Shown: positions 26,739 to 38,164 of the stretch, one piece after another | How positions within the stretch are numbered: the stretch's first letter is position 1 | How the letters are laid out: each line of letters begins with the position of its first letter | Assembly (NCBI RefSeq): GCF_001555965.1 | Contig: NZ_LSHX01000040.1 | Span: 1-58,612 of the forward strand | From: Sphingomonas sp. CCH21-G11 | Lineage (GTDB): Bacteria; Pseudomonadota; Alphaproteobacteria; Sphingomonadales; Sphingomonadaceae | Direction of reading: 5' to 3' | DNA length: 58,612 bases | Program-made: the position numbers and the translations under genes | Notes under the pieces: model-generated | Databases searched by the model: none | What the model saw: the letters and a program-made list of their open reading frames with translations, nothing else | Told to the model about the DNA's origin: nothing

Positions 26739-27305
26739 ATGCTGGTGCAGACCCCCACCCAAGTCGTGATGCTCGTGCTCTGCGTGTTCGCCGGCTGGCT
26801 GCTCGGCCTGGCGAGCACGTCGGGCGGGCGCAAATGGAAGTCCCGCTTCAAGGCGCTCGAGCTCGAGCATCGCCGTTACCGCACCGAAGCCGAGCGCGCC
26901 GCGCAGGAAAAGGATGCGCATATCCGCGAGATCGAGGCCGATCGCGACCGGCGCATCGCGGCGATCGAAAACGAGCATCGCCGCAATCCGGCCACGGCGG
27001 CCGGAACGGTCATCCCCGTCCGCACGCCGCCGGGCCGCGACGCGGGGGGCAGCTGGCGCGACTGGTTCGGCCGGGCGCGGGACAACCTGTCACGCATCGA
27101 GGGCATCGACGAGACGCTGGAGCGCAAGCTCAACGTGCTGGGCATCAAGAGCTTTCGCGACATCGAGACGCTGACCGACGACGACGAAGCCGCGGTCGAG
27201 GACGAAACCCAGCTCGCCCGCGGCACGATCACGCGCCAGGACTGGCGGGGACAGGCCCGCGCGCTGCGTGCGGGCGTCGACGAGATGGACCGCCGGCGGG
27301 TCTGA
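26739..27305 (+). CDS. Membrane-anchored protein with coiled coil and helix-hairpin-helix region
   Basis: 188 residues. One N-terminal helix (VVMLVLCVFAGWLLGLA) is followed by a charged segment predicted as coiled coil (residues ~35-85, Glu/Arg/Ala-rich), a linker, and a C-terminal helix-hairpin-helix-like domain: LSRIEGIDETLERKLNVLG then IKSFRDIETLTDDDEAAVED. The I-x-G-I-x-x-x-x-x-x-x-L-x-x-x-G-I pattern resembles DUF4332/HhH tails found on many membrane proteins. Function unknown. GGGAG precedes the ATG by 9 bases. It follows tadC by 74 bases and may belong to the Tad transcript, but no known Tad gene matches it. Confidence 0.75.
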   Translation: MLVQTPTQVVMLVLCVFAGWLLGLASTSGGRKWKSRFKALELEHRRYRTEAERAAQEKDAHIREIEADRDRRIAAIENEHRRNPATAAGTVIPVRTPPGRDAGGSWRDWFGRARDNLSRIEGIDETLERKLNVLGIKSFRDIETLTDDDEAAVEDETQLARGTITRQDWRGQARALRAGVDEMDRRRV

Positions 27306-27324
27306 GGTGGCGTAAAGTCTGGAG

Positions 27325-27443
27325 CGTCGCCCCGGCGAAGGCCGGAGCCTGTGGCAGATGAAGCGCGGCACTTGCAAGAGGCCCCGGTTTCCGGGGTTCC
27401 CGGCAAAGGACTACTTTGCGGGGTCCCCTGCGCCGGGGCGACG
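27325..27443. repeat. Palindromic intergenic element (GTCGCCCCGG family)
   Basis: Left arm CGTCGCCCCGGCGAAGGCCGG (starts 27325) and right end GCGCCGGGGCGACG (to 27443) are inverted copies; an inner CCCCGGTTTCCGGGG palindrome lies near 27384. It fills the gap between the convergent HhH protein gene and ppdK. Confidence 0.85.
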
Positions 27444-27451
27444 ATAGGTGA

Positions 27452-30118
<2,667 letters not shown>

Positions 30119-30221
30119 CTGGATCGTCCTGTGCTTGAATCGGTGTCCTGCTCCCGGGGAGGAAAGGCGGATGCCGATCGGCGAAGTTATGGCAAGTTGC
30201 GGGCTGTGCGCGATTTGCTCC

Positions 30222-32780
30222 CTATCCCTCGATCCGCGAGAAATCAGCGACCCGATGCACCGCCGCGCGCATCCGCGCCAGCAGGTTGAGCCGCGCGGTG
30301 CGCTTCACCGGATCAGGATCGTTGACGGTGACGGTGTCGAAGAACGCATCGATCGGCGCGCGCAGCGAGGCGAGCGCCGCCATCGCGCCGGCAAAATCCT
30401 CCGCCTCCACCGCGCGGATCGCGGCAGGCTCCGCCGCATCGAGCGCCCGCATCAGCGCATCCTCGGCCGGTTCGGGCGTGTAGGACAGGATGCGCGCGCG
30501 TTCGGAGCGGGCATATTCGGCAGCGATCTCACGCGAGGCGGGATCGTCGACCTCGGAGAAGGGGTCCTCCTCGCCGGTCTGGGGGAGCTTTGTGGCGGAC
30601 GCAGCCGTCGCCCCGCCACCAAGCGTCGCCCCGGCGGAGGCCGGGGCCGCTGCGTTCGGGAGCGCGCCATTGCCACCGGCCCCGGCCTCCGCCGGGGCGA
30701 CGCCCTCCTTCTTGAGGATGTTCGCCGCCCGCTTGTACCCGGCGAGCAGGTTCGCCCCATCCGCCGTCTCGACGAACGCCTGCAACGCATGAACACGCGC
30801 GAGCAAACGGACGAGATCGTCCTCGCCGCCAAGCGCGAACACCGCGTCGATCAGGTCATGGCGGACGCCCGCCTCGCGCTGCTGGACCTTGAGACGGTCG
30901 GCGAAGAAGTCGAGAATATCGGCTACGGCTGGTCGAACACGGCTTATGATCAGATCGGATTTCGCTTTTTCAGAAAGCTGTTTTTCGGTGAAGTTTGAGC
31001 GGATTTCTTCCAAGTCCAGTCTCGTAACCGCCAAGCCGGCTGCTGCTCTCGCCTCGAAGTAGGCATTCGCTAAGGCAGCAGCCTGCGCGCCGATCCGACG
31101 ACCATGAAGCGCAATCGCAAGCGTCAAAACCGGTCTAAGCGGGAGTCTAATCAAACCACGTTCAATCGTTGCCCAAATTGCCAATGCCGCGCGACGTAGA
31201 GCGAACGGATCGCGCGAACCTGTCGGCGGCATGTTCTCAAAGAAAAACGCCGCAATCGTATCCAGCTTATCCGCCAAGCTGACCGCCACCGTCACCGGAT
31301 CGGTGGGCACGTCGTCGCCCTGGCCGACCGGCTTGTAGTGGTCGCGGATTGCGGTGGCGACGCGGGGGTCTTCGCCTTGCGCGGCGGCGTAATAGCCGCC
31401 CATCAGGCCCTGCAGCTCGGGGAACTCGCCGACCATGCCGGTGACGAGATCGGCCTTGCACAGCCGGGCGGCGCGTTCGGCGAGGTCCGCCAGTTCCTCG
31501 CGCGACAAGTCCTCCCCAAGCTTGTCTTGGGGAGGGGGACCGTCCGCAGGACGGTGGAGGGGCGGCGGTGGCACACCGCCGTCTGCGACGGCGGCCCCTC
31601 CACCACGCTGCGCGTGGTCCCCCTCCCCGAGCAAGCTCGGGGAGGATTTGACGATCCCTTCCGCGCACAGCCAGCGGGCGAGTTTGGCGACGCGGTCGAC
31701 CTTGTCGGCCACCGTCCCGAGCTTTTCGTGGAAGACGATCTTTTCGAGCTTCTTCGCCTGTTCCTCGAGTGGCACCTTGAGGTCGGTGTCGTAGAAGAAG
31801 CGCGCGTCGGACAGGCGGGCGGCGAGTACTTTCTGGTTGCCAGCGACGATGCGCACGCCGCCGTCGCTGGCGGCGATGTTGGCGACGCAGATGAAGGCGT
31901 TGGCGAGTTGGCCGCTGCCATCGGCACACACGAAATATTTCTGGTTCACGCGCGCGGTGAGCTGGATCACTTCGGGCGGCACGCTGAGGAAATCGGGGTC
32001 GAAGCGGCCGAGCAGCGGCACGGGCCATTCGGTCAGCCCGGCATTCTCCGTGACCAGCCCCTCATCCTCGATCAGTTCGAGGCCGGCTTCGCGCGCCAGC
32101 TCGGCGGCGCGGGTGCGGATGAGGTGGCGGCGCTCGTCCTGATCGACGATGACGTGCGCGGCGCGCAGCGTTTCGGCATAGGTGGCGGCATCGGTGATCT
32201 CGACCGCGCCCTGATGGTGGAAACGATGGCCGGCGGTGGTGCGCCCGGCGCGGATGCCGGCGACGTCGCACTCGATCACGTCATCGCCGAACAGCGCGAC
32301 AATACCCTGGAGCGGGCGGACCCAGCGTAAACTTTCAGTTGACAGCGACGCCGCGCCCCAGCGCATCGACTTGGGCCAGGGAAAGGCGCGGACGATCGCG
32401 GGGATCGCGTCGGCCAGCACGTCCGCCGTCGCGCGGCCAGGGCGGTTGACGACGGCGAACAGGGTGGCGCGGCCCTTGACGTCGCGGGTCTCCAGCGCGT
32501 CGCGGGTCAGGCCCGCCTTGCGCAGGAAGCCGTCGATCGCCGCATCGGGCGCGTCGGCGGGCGGGCCTTTCAGCTCCTCGCTGACCGCCTGCGTCTCCGC
32601 CGGCAGGCCCCGCGCGATCAGGGTCAGGCGGCGCGGGGTGGCGTAGGTGACGATCCCGGTCGCGCTCAAGCCCGCGGTCGCCAGTTCGGCAACGAACAGC
32701 TTTTCCAGATCGGCGCGCGCGCGATCCTGCATCCGCGCGGGGATTTCTTCGGAGAGGAGTTCGAGCAGGAAGTCGGTCAT
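30222..32780 (-). CDS. glyS: Glycyl-tRNA synthetase beta subunit
   Basis: 852 residues, long for the family (about 690-750 usual). Beta subunit of the alpha2-beta2 GlyRS: N terminus DFLLELLSEEIPARMQDRA, then FTPRRL-like YATPRRLTLIARGL, HDY-type RHDLIDAVFALGGEDDL and C-terminal anticodon-binding FFDTVTVNDPDPVKRTARL. Excess length comes from two palindromic repeats read in frame: residues ~379-424 (31511-31645) before the LCKADLVTGMVGEFPELQG motif, and ~693-719 (30624-30702). Codon use between about 30920 and 31270 is also strikingly less GC-rich than the rest. The ATG at 32780 has no Shine-Dalgarno sequence because another repeat abuts it. Confidence 0.94.
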   Translation of the reverse strand: MTDFLLELLSEEIPARMQDRARADLEKLFVAELATAGLSATGIVTYATPRRLTLIARGLPAETQAVSEELKGPPADAPDAAIDGFLRKAGLTRDALETRDVKGRATLFAVVNRPGRATADVLADAIPAIVRAFPWPKSMRWGAASLSTESLRWVRPLQGIVALFGDDVIECDVAGIRAGRTTAGHRFHHQGAVEITDAATYAETLRAAHVIVDQDERRHLIRTRAAELAREAGLELIEDEGLVTENAGLTEWPVPLLGRFDPDFLSVPPEVIQLTARVNQKYFVCADGSGQLANAFICVANIAASDGGVRIVAGNQKVLAARLSDARFFYDTDLKVPLEEQAKKLEKIVFHEKLGTVADKVDRVAKLARWLCAEGIVKSSPSLLGEGDHAQRGGGAAVADGGVPPPPLHRPADGPPPQDKLGEDLSREELADLAERAARLCKADLVTGMVGEFPELQGLMGGYYAAAQGEDPRVATAIRDHYKPVGQGDDVPTDPVTVAVSLADKLDTIAAFFFENMPPTGSRDPFALRRAALAIWATIERGLIRLPLRPVLTLAIALHGRRIGAQAAALANAYFEARAAAGLAVTRLDLEEIRSNFTEKQLSEKAKSDLIISRVRPAVADILDFFADRLKVQQREAGVRHDLIDAVFALGGEDDLVRLLARVHALQAFVETADGANLLAGYKRAANILKKEGVAPAEAGAGGNGALPNAAAPASAGATLGGGATAASATKLPQTGEEDPFSEVDDPASREIAAEYARSERARILSYTPEPAEDALMRALDAAEPAAIRAVEAEDFAGAMAALASLRAPIDAFFDTVTVNDPDPVKRTARLNLLARMRAAVHRVADFSRIEG
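30624..30702. repeat. GTCGCCCCGG-family palindromic element in frame inside glyS
   Basis: The element's two ends, 30624-30644 and 30682-30702, are perfect 21-bp inverted copies (GTCGCCCCGGCGGAGG and complement). This is the same element seen between genes at 4138, 10670, 27325 and 35655. On the minus strand it encodes [20 protein letters not shown] and onward with no stop, lengthening GlyS. Confidence 0.92.
31511..31645. repeat. 135-bp nested palindromic element in frame inside glyS
   Basis: Ends CCTCCCC (31511) and GGGGAGG (to 31645) are inverted; inside are CAAGCTTG, GACCGTCCGCAGGACGGT, CACCGCCGTCTGCGACGGCGG and CACCACGCTGCGCGTGGT dyads. Length 135 bp is exactly 45 codons, and the minus strand stays open (SSPSLLGEGDHAQRGGG...PPPQDKLGEDL). 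It interrupts a region where GlyS relatives have only a short loop. Confidence 0.92.
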
Positions 32781-32782
32781 TT

Positions 32783-33006
32783 GGGTTCACGCGAAGGCGC
32801 GACGGCGCAAAGGGAAGAAGGGGGTTCACGCAGAGCCGCAGAGGACGCGGAGATGAGACCAAGCCGAAATGGCGCGCCAGCGCCGGCGATGTTTGGCTCC
32901 GTCGGCGGGAAAAGGCCGCTGCGCGGCAACGGGAACCGACTGCTCTGCGTCCTCCGCGCCTCTGCGTGAACCAAAGCCTTCGCGCCTTCGCGCCTTCGCG
33001 TGAACC
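32783..33006. repeat. Double nested inverted repeat between glyQ and glyS
   Basis: Outer arms GGTTCACGCGAAGGCGCGAC (starts 32783) and CGCGCCTTCGCGTGAACC (ends 33006), and inner arms GGTTCACGCAGAGCCGCAGA (starts 32821) and GCCTCTGCGTGAACC (ends about 32973), face each other around a unique core of ~100 bp. It fills the 235-bp glyQ-glyS spacer and ends two bases before the glyS ATG, so glyS translation probably depends on this structured leader or on coupling (inference). Confidence 0.9.
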
Positions 33007-33015
33007 AAATCCCGC

Positions 33016-33900
33016 TCACGCCGACCACCCGTTCCGCTCCATCCACGCGGCGCACGCGCCCTTGGCGAGATCGCGGACCCGGCCGATATAGGCCTGGCGC
33101 TCGGCGACCGAGATGACGCCGCGCGCGTTCAAGAGGTTGAAGATGTGGCTCGCCTCGATCGCCTGCTCATAGGCCGGGATGGGGAGCTTGGCGGCGAGGC
33201 AGTTCTCGCACTCGGCGGCAGCCTTGCGGAACAGGTCGAACAGCGTGTCGGCGTCGGCGACCTCGAAGTTCCAGGCGCTCATCTGGCGTTCGTTCTCGAG
33301 GAACACGTCGCCATAGGTGAAGGCGGGCACATTCCCGTCGGCGTCGTTGAACGCCAGGTCGTACACCGAATCCTTGTTCTGGATGTACATGGCCAGGCGT
33401 TCGAGGCCGTAGGTCAGCTCGCCCGCCACCGGCTTGCAGTCATAGCCGCCCATCTGCTGGAAATAGGTGAACTGGGTCACCTCCATCCCGTCGCACCACA
33501 CTTCCCAGCCCAGCCCCCACGCGCCGAGCGTCGGGCTTTCCCAGTCATCCTCGACGAAACGGATGTCGTGGAGATTGGTGTCGATACCGATCGCCGCCAG
33601 GCTGCCGAGATACAGCTCCTGAAGGTTCGGCGGGCTGGGCTTCAGGATCACCTGATACTGGTAATAATGCTGGAGCCGGTTGGGGTTTTCGCCATAGCGG
33701 CCATCCGTCGGGCGGCGACACGGTTGGACGAAGGCGGCGTTCCACGGATCGGGGCCGAGCGCGCGCAGCGTCGTCGCGGTGTGGAACGTCCCCGCGCCCA
33801 TCCGCATGTCATAGGGCTGGAGAATCAAGCAGCCGTGACGGCTCCAGTAATCGTGGAGCGTCAGGATCATGCGCTGGAAGCTGAGAGGCGATGAGCTCAA
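33016..33900 (-). CDS. glyQ: Glycyl-tRNA synthetase alpha subunit
   Basis: 294 residues; catalytic class II subunit charging tRNA-Gly. Motifs: [40 protein letters not shown] and [20 protein letters not shown] place the start at the TTG at 33900 because it gives [19 protein letters not shown]; family members begin with an LSFQ-x-MI-L segment, which the ATG at 33870 would lose. Upstream residues of the open frame are repeat-like and unrelated. Probably co-transcribed with glyS and ppdK. Confidence 0.94.
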   Translation of the reverse strand: MSSSPLSFQRMILTLHDYWSRHGCLILQPYDMRMGAGTFHTATTLRALGPDPWNAAFVQPCRRPTDGRYGENPNRLQHYYQYQVILKPSPPNLQELYLGSLAAIGIDTNLHDIRFVEDDWESPTLGAWGLGWEVWCDGMEVTQFTYFQQMGGYDCKPVAGELTYGLERLAMYIQNKDSVYDLAFNDADGNVPAFTYGDVFLENERQMSAWNFEVADADTLFDLFRKAAAECENCLAAKLPIPAYEQAIEASHIFNLLNARGVISVAERQAYIGRVRDLAKGACAAWMERNGWSA

Positions 33901-33993
33901 GCGTCTGCCGTTCGCGGTTGCAATAAAGGGTGTCGCGGTCGCTTTGGCGCAGGCGGGAACGGGGGTCAATGGCGTGCGGGGGGACGACGCGCT

Positions 33994-34893
33994 ATGGCGG
34001 GACGGATGATCGCCCCCGCCAAACACCTGCTCGCGCTTGCCGCGCTCGCCATTGCCGGTCCATCGGGCGAAGCGGTGGTGCGCGATGTCGACCCCGCCTT
34101 ATGGGTCGCGCGCGACGCCGACACCACCATCTACCTGTTCGGCACGGTGCACCTGTTGAAGCCGGGGCTGAGCTGGTTCGACGAGGCGGTGGCGGATGCG
34201 TTCGCACGCGCAGATACGCTGGTGCTCGAGATCGCGACACCCGACCCGGCGGAGATGCGGACGCTGACCGACCGCTACGGCACGCTGGGCGACGGCCCGC
34301 CGCTGTCGGCGCGGCTGCCCGCGGGCTATGCGGAGAAGCTCGCCGCCGCGACCCGCGCGATCGGCTATCCCGCGGGCGCGTTCGAGCGCAGCCGGCCGTG
34401 GGTGGTCGCCTCCGCCCTGTCGGTGCAGCCGCTGTCGGGGCATGGCTATGACCGCGCGCTGGGGGTCGAGGCGGTGCTGACCGACGCAGCGGCGCGCGCG
34501 GGCAAGCCGGTCGAGGCGCTGGAGACGCTGGAGGACCAGTATCGCATTTTCGCCGACCTGCCCGACGCGACGCAGATCGAGATGCTGACCCGCGTGCTGG
34601 ACGGGCAGGACCAGGTCGAGGTCGCGACCGACCAGGCGGTGGCGGCGTGGAGCAAGGGCGACGAACGCGGGCTCGCGCGCGTGCTGGCGGACGACATGGC
34701 GCAGACGCCGGCCAGCGTCCGCGACCGGCTGGTCGACCGGCGCAACGCCAACTGGGCGACGTGGATCGCGGCGCGGATGGCGCGGCCGGGCACGGTATTC
34801 GTCGCGGTCGGATCGGGGCATCTGGCGGGCAAGGGCAGCGTCCAGCGATTGCTGGCGAAGCGCGGGGTGAAGGTGACGCAGGTACGATATTGA
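33994..34893 (+). CDS. TraB/GumN-family protein
   Basis: 299 residues with a short N-terminal hydrophobic segment ([17 protein letters not shown]) that is probably a signal peptide. The family's hallmark motifs are present: [15 protein letters not shown] near residue 45 (GxxH) and [16 protein letters not shown] near 270 (GxxH), with [10 protein letters not shown] between. TraB/GumN proteins are related to the Tiki metalloprotease fold, so a metal-dependent peptidase activity is possible but unproven. Divergent from glyQ. Confidence 0.85.
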   Translation: MAGRMIAPAKHLLALAALAIAGPSGEAVVRDVDPALWVARDADTTIYLFGTVHLLKPGLSWFDEAVADAFARADTLVLEIATPDPAEMRTLTDRYGTLGDGPPLSARLPAGYAEKLAAATRAIGYPAGAFERSRPWVVASALSVQPLSGHGYDRALGVEAVLTDAAARAGKPVEALETLEDQYRIFADLPDATQIEMLTRVLDGQDQVEVATDQAVAAWSKGDERGLARVLADDMAQTPASVRDRLVDRRNANWATWIAARMARPGTVFVAVGSGHLAGKGSVQRLLAKRGVKVTQVRY

Positions 34894-35021
34894 GAGGCCA
34901 ACACCCAATCCTTGCCATCCACCCCCTTTTGCCCCTATAGGCGCGCGCTTGCCGTGGCGGGGTCATCCCTGGAGGCTCGCCATGGCATGATTGGAAACAC
35001 AACCGCATCCGGAGATAGCAA

Positions 35022-35645
35022 ATGAGCGAACAGCTTACGCTGTCGGCCGAGACGCGCGATCGGGTTGGCAAGGGAGCCTCCCGTTCGCTTCGTCGCGAAG
35101 GCCGCGTCCCCGCCGTGATTTACGGCAACAAGCAGGATCCCCAGCCGATCCACGTCAACGAACGCGAGCTGATGAAGCTGCTGATGAGCGGCCACTTCAT
35201 GAACTCGATCGTGATGGTCGACGGCGTCGGCAAGTCGGCGATCCGCACGCTGCCCAAGGACGTGACCTTCGATCCCGTCTCCGACCGTCCGGTCCATGTC
35301 GATTTCCTGCGCATCTCCGAGCATGCGACCGTCACCGTCGCGATCCCGGTGGTGTTCGTCGACGAAGAGGAATCGCCCGGGCTGAAGCGCGGCGGCGTGC
35401 TCAACATCGTCCGTCACGAACTCGAACTGGTGTGCGACGCGGCCGAAATCCCCGATCATGTCGACGTGTCGGTCAAGGGCCTGGACGTGGGCGAATCGCT
35501 CCATATCTCCGCCGTCACGCTGCCCAAGGGCACCAAGTCGGCGATCGACGACCGCGACTTTACCATCGCGACGATCGCGGCGCCGTCGGCGCTGAAGTCG
35601 GCCGAGGGCGAAGCGGCCGCGGAAGCCGAAGCCGCGGGCGCGTAA
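35022..35645 (+). CDS. rplY: 50S ribosomal protein L25 (Ctc form)
   Basis: 207 residues: an N-terminal L25 domain that binds 5S rRNA ([20 protein letters not shown]) followed by the TL5/Ctc C-terminal beta domain ([37 protein letters not shown]), and an Ala/Glu-rich tail. Start ATG 35022 has GGAGAT eight to nine bases upstream. First gene of an rplY-pth-oxygenase-ychF run on this strand. Confidence 0.96.
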   Translation: MSEQLTLSAETRDRVGKGASRSLRREGRVPAVIYGNKQDPQPIHVNERELMKLLMSGHFMNSIVMVDGVGKSAIRTLPKDVTFDPVSDRPVHVDFLRISEHATVTVAIPVVFVDEEESPGLKRGGVLNIVRHELELVCDAAEIPDHVDVSVKGLDVGESLHISAVTLPKGTKSAIDDRDFTIATIAAPSALKSAEGEAAAEAEAAGA

Positions 35646-35654
35646 TCCGACTTA

Positions 35655-35749
35655 CGTCACCCCGGCGCAGGCCGGGGCCGCTGGCTAATGAAGCGACCTT
35701 CAATAGGGCGCTCAAATGGCCAGAGGTCCCAGCCTACGCCGGGACGACG
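35655..35749. repeat. Palindromic element between rplY and pth
   Basis: CGTCACCCCGGCGCAGGCCGG (from 35655) faces CCTACGCCGGGACGACG (to 35749). It belongs to the same family as the copies at 80, 4138, 10670 and 27325. It lies inside a probable operon, ten bases after the rplY stop and 35 before the pth start. Confidence 0.85.
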
Positions 35750-35784
35750 TGCTGGTGCCAGCCGCAGTAGCGAGAGACTCAGCC

Positions 35785-36354
35785 ATGCAGCTTTGGGTGG
35801 GGCTCGGCAATCCCGGCCCGCAATATGCGATGCACCGGCACAATATCGGCTTCATGGCGGTCGACGCCATCGCCGAAGTCCATGGCTTCTCCGCGCCGAA
35901 AAAGGCATTCCAGGGCTGGGTGCAGGAAGGGCGCATCGGCGCGCACAAGCTGCTGCTGCTCAAACCCGCGACCTATATGAACGAAAGCGGGCGTTCGGTG
36001 GGCGAGGCGCTGCGCTTCTACAAGCTCACCCCCGCCGACCTGACCGTCTTCTATGACGAGCTCGACCTGGCACCCTTCAAGGTCAAGGTGAAGCATGGCG
36101 GCGGGGCTGCCGGCCACAACGGCATCCGGTCGATCGACCAGCATATCGGCCCCGAATTCCGCCGCGTGCGGCTCGGCATCGGCCATCCGGGGCACAAGGA
36201 CCGGGTGACCGGCCATGTGCTCGGCAATTTCGCCAAGGCGGAGATCGAGCCACTGTCCGACTTGCTGGGCGCAGTTGCTGCCGAAGCGCCGTGGCTGGCG
36301 GACGGTGATGACGTCCGCTTCATGAACGACGTCGCGTTGAGGTTGCAGGATTGA
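35785..36354 (+). CDS. pth: Peptidyl-tRNA hydrolase
   Basis: 189-residue enzyme that rescues tRNAs from stalled peptidyl-tRNA. N terminus MQLWVGLGNPGPQYAMHRHN contains the conserved Asn and catalytic His (HRHNIGF), and DLTVFYDELDL, GGGAAGHNGIRSI and FRRVRLGIGHPG follow. ATG at 35785 chosen; the upstream in-frame extension is encoded partly by the repeat element. Its TGA shares a base with the ATG of the next gene. Confidence 0.96.
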   Translation: MQLWVGLGNPGPQYAMHRHNIGFMAVDAIAEVHGFSAPKKAFQGWVQEGRIGAHKLLLLKPATYMNESGRSVGEALRFYKLTPADLTVFYDELDLAPFKVKVKHGGGAAGHNGIRSIDQHIGPEFRRVRLGIGHPGHKDRVTGHVLGNFAKAEIEPLSDLLGAVAAEAPWLADGDDVRFMNDVALRLQD

Positions 36355-36956
36355 TGCCCACCCGCTCGCTCTTCGCCACGCAATTCTACGACGCCGATCT
36401 GGGCGACGCTGCGCTGATCGCCGAGCTCGAGGGCGCGTGCCTGGATCTGGCCGAGGCCGACCGCGCGGGGCGGGCGTGGTCGCGCGATCATGGCTATCGC
36501 GGCTATACCAGCTATGCGTCGCTCAACGACCTGCCTCAGCGCGACCCGCGCTTTGGCGATCTGGTGCGGCACCTTAACCGCCACGTCGCCGCGTTCGCCC
36601 GCGACTGTGCGTTCGAGCTGGGCGGCAGGAAGCTCAAGCTCGACAGTCTGTGGGTCAACGTCATGAAGCCCGGCGCGACGCACAGCGGGCACATCCATCC
36701 GCATTCGGCGGTGTCGGGCACCGTTTATGTCACGGTGCCGCCGGGTTCGGGCGCGCTGAAGCTGGAGGACCCGCGCCTGCCGATGCTGATGGCCGCGCCG
36801 CCACGCACCCCCGACGCGCCCGAGCGGCTGCGCAGCTTCGTCTATGCCGAACCGCGCGCGGGCGCGGTCTTCCTGTGGGAAAGCTGGCTGCGCCACGAAG
36901 TGATGCCCCATGCCGGCAAGGGCGAACGGATCAGCATCAGTTTCAACTATCGTTAG
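36354..36956 (+). CDS. Putative 2OG-Fe(II) oxygenase (TIGR02466-like)
   Basis: 200 residues. A double-stranded beta-helix iron-binding pattern is visible: MKPGATHSGHIHPHSAVSGT (HxH... near residue 105) with a distal His in WESWLRHEVMPH near 180 and an Arg in GERISISFNYR. The overall layout matches the family of putative 2-oxoglutarate/iron oxygenases known from marine and alphaproteobacterial genomes. Substrate unknown. The ATG at 36354 overlaps the pth stop by one base, so expression is coupled to pth. Confidence 0.8.
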   Translation: MPTRSLFATQFYDADLGDAALIAELEGACLDLAEADRAGRAWSRDHGYRGYTSYASLNDLPQRDPRFGDLVRHLNRHVAAFARDCAFELGGRKLKLDSLWVNVMKPGATHSGHIHPHSAVSGTVYVTVPPGSGALKLEDPRLPMLMAAPPRTPDAPERLRSFVYAEPRAGAVFLWESWLRHEVMPHAGKGERISISFNYR

Positions 36957-37040
36957 CCGCCGCGCGCCGCGCGACTTGGCATCCGCACCCGCTTCGGCCT
37001 ATCGGGCGGGACATCATTCTTCCGAAATCAGGATCATCTC

Positions 37041-38141
37041 ATGGGCTTTCGCTGCGGCATCGTCGGGCTCCCCAATGTCGGCAAATCCACGCTGTTCAAC
37101 GCGCTGACCGAGACCGCGGCGGCGCAGGCGGCGAATTATCCATTCTGCACGATCGAGCCCAATGTCGGCAATGTCGCGGTGCCCGATCCCCGGCTGCACC
37201 AGCTGGCCGAGATCGCCAAGTCGGCCAAGATCATCGAGACCCAGCTCGGGTTCGTCGACATCGCGGGACTGGTGCGCGGGGCGAGCAAGGGCGAGGGGCT
37301 GGGCAATCAGTTCCTGGGCAATATCCGCGAGGTCGACGCGATCGTCCACGTCCTGCGCTGTTTCGAGAATGACGACATCCAGCATGTCGATAACCGCGTC
37401 GATCCGATCGCGGATGCCGAGACGGTCGAGACCGAGTTGATGCTGGCCGACCTGGAAAGCCTGGAAAAGCGCGTGCCGGCCTTCGTCAAGAAGGCGCAGC
37501 AGGGCGACAAGGAGGCCAAGGTCGCCGCCAGCGTGCTGGGCCAGGCGCTCGACCTGCTGCGCGACGGCAAGCCCGCGCGACTGACCGCGCCCAAGGACGT
37601 CGACGAAGCGCGCGTGCTGGCGCAGGCGCAGCTGCTGACCGCCAAGCCGGTGCTGTACGTGTGCAACGTCAACGAGGAAGACGCCGCCGAGGGCAATGCG
37701 CTGTCGGCCAAGGTGTTCGCCAAGGCGGAGGCGGAGGGCGCGCAGGCCGTCGTCGTCTCCGCCGCGATCGAGGCCGAGATCGCGACCATGCCGGTCGAGG
37801 ACCGCGCCGAGTTCCTGGCCGAACTGGGGCTGGCGGAGACCGGCCTCGCCCGCGTCATCACTGCGGGGTACAAGCTGCTCCACCTGCTGACCTTCTTCAC
37901 CGTCGGGCCGAAGGAAGCGCGCGCCTGGACGGTCGAAGCAGGTGCCAAGGCGCCTCAGGCGGCCGGCGCGATCCACAGCGATTTCGAACGCGGCTTCATC
38001 CGCGCCGAGACGATCGCGTTCGAGGACTATGTCGCGTTCAAGGGCGAGGCCGGCGCGCGCGACGCGGGCAAGCTGCGCGCCGAGGGCAAGGAATATGTCG
38101 TCCAGGACGGCGACGTGATGCTGTTCCGCTTCAACGTGTGA
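37041..38141 (+). CDS. ychF: Obg-family ATPase YchF
   Basis: 366-residue ribosome-associated P-loop ATPase linked to oxidative-stress response. G1 motif GIVGLPNVGKSTLFNALT at residues 7-24, NYPFCTIEPNVGNV, the DIAGLVRGASKGEGLGNQFL switch region, VCNVNEED in place of NKxD (explains ATP preference), and a C-terminal TGS domain (FFTVGPKEARAWTVEAGAKA, ...VQDGDVMLFRFNV). Full length. Confidence 0.97.
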   Translation: MGFRCGIVGLPNVGKSTLFNALTETAAAQAANYPFCTIEPNVGNVAVPDPRLHQLAEIAKSAKIIETQLGFVDIAGLVRGASKGEGLGNQFLGNIREVDAIVHVLRCFENDDIQHVDNRVDPIADAETVETELMLADLESLEKRVPAFVKKAQQGDKEAKVAASVLGQALDLLRDGKPARLTAPKDVDEARVLAQAQLLTAKPVLYVCNVNEEDAAEGNALSAKVFAKAEAEGAQAVVVSAAIEAEIATMPVEDRAEFLAELGLAETGLARVITAGYKLLHLLTFFTVGPKEARAWTVEAGAKAPQAAGAIHSDFERGFIRAETIAFEDYVAFKGEAGARDAGKLRAEGKEYVVQDGDVMLFRFNV

Positions 38142-38164
38142 ACACGCCGTTGCTGCAACCGGCA

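Noticed and set aside
32783..33006. Repeated TTCACGC units as a possible CRISPR array
   Set aside because: Only four units, in opposite orientations, with no regular spacers: a nested inverted repeat and not an array.
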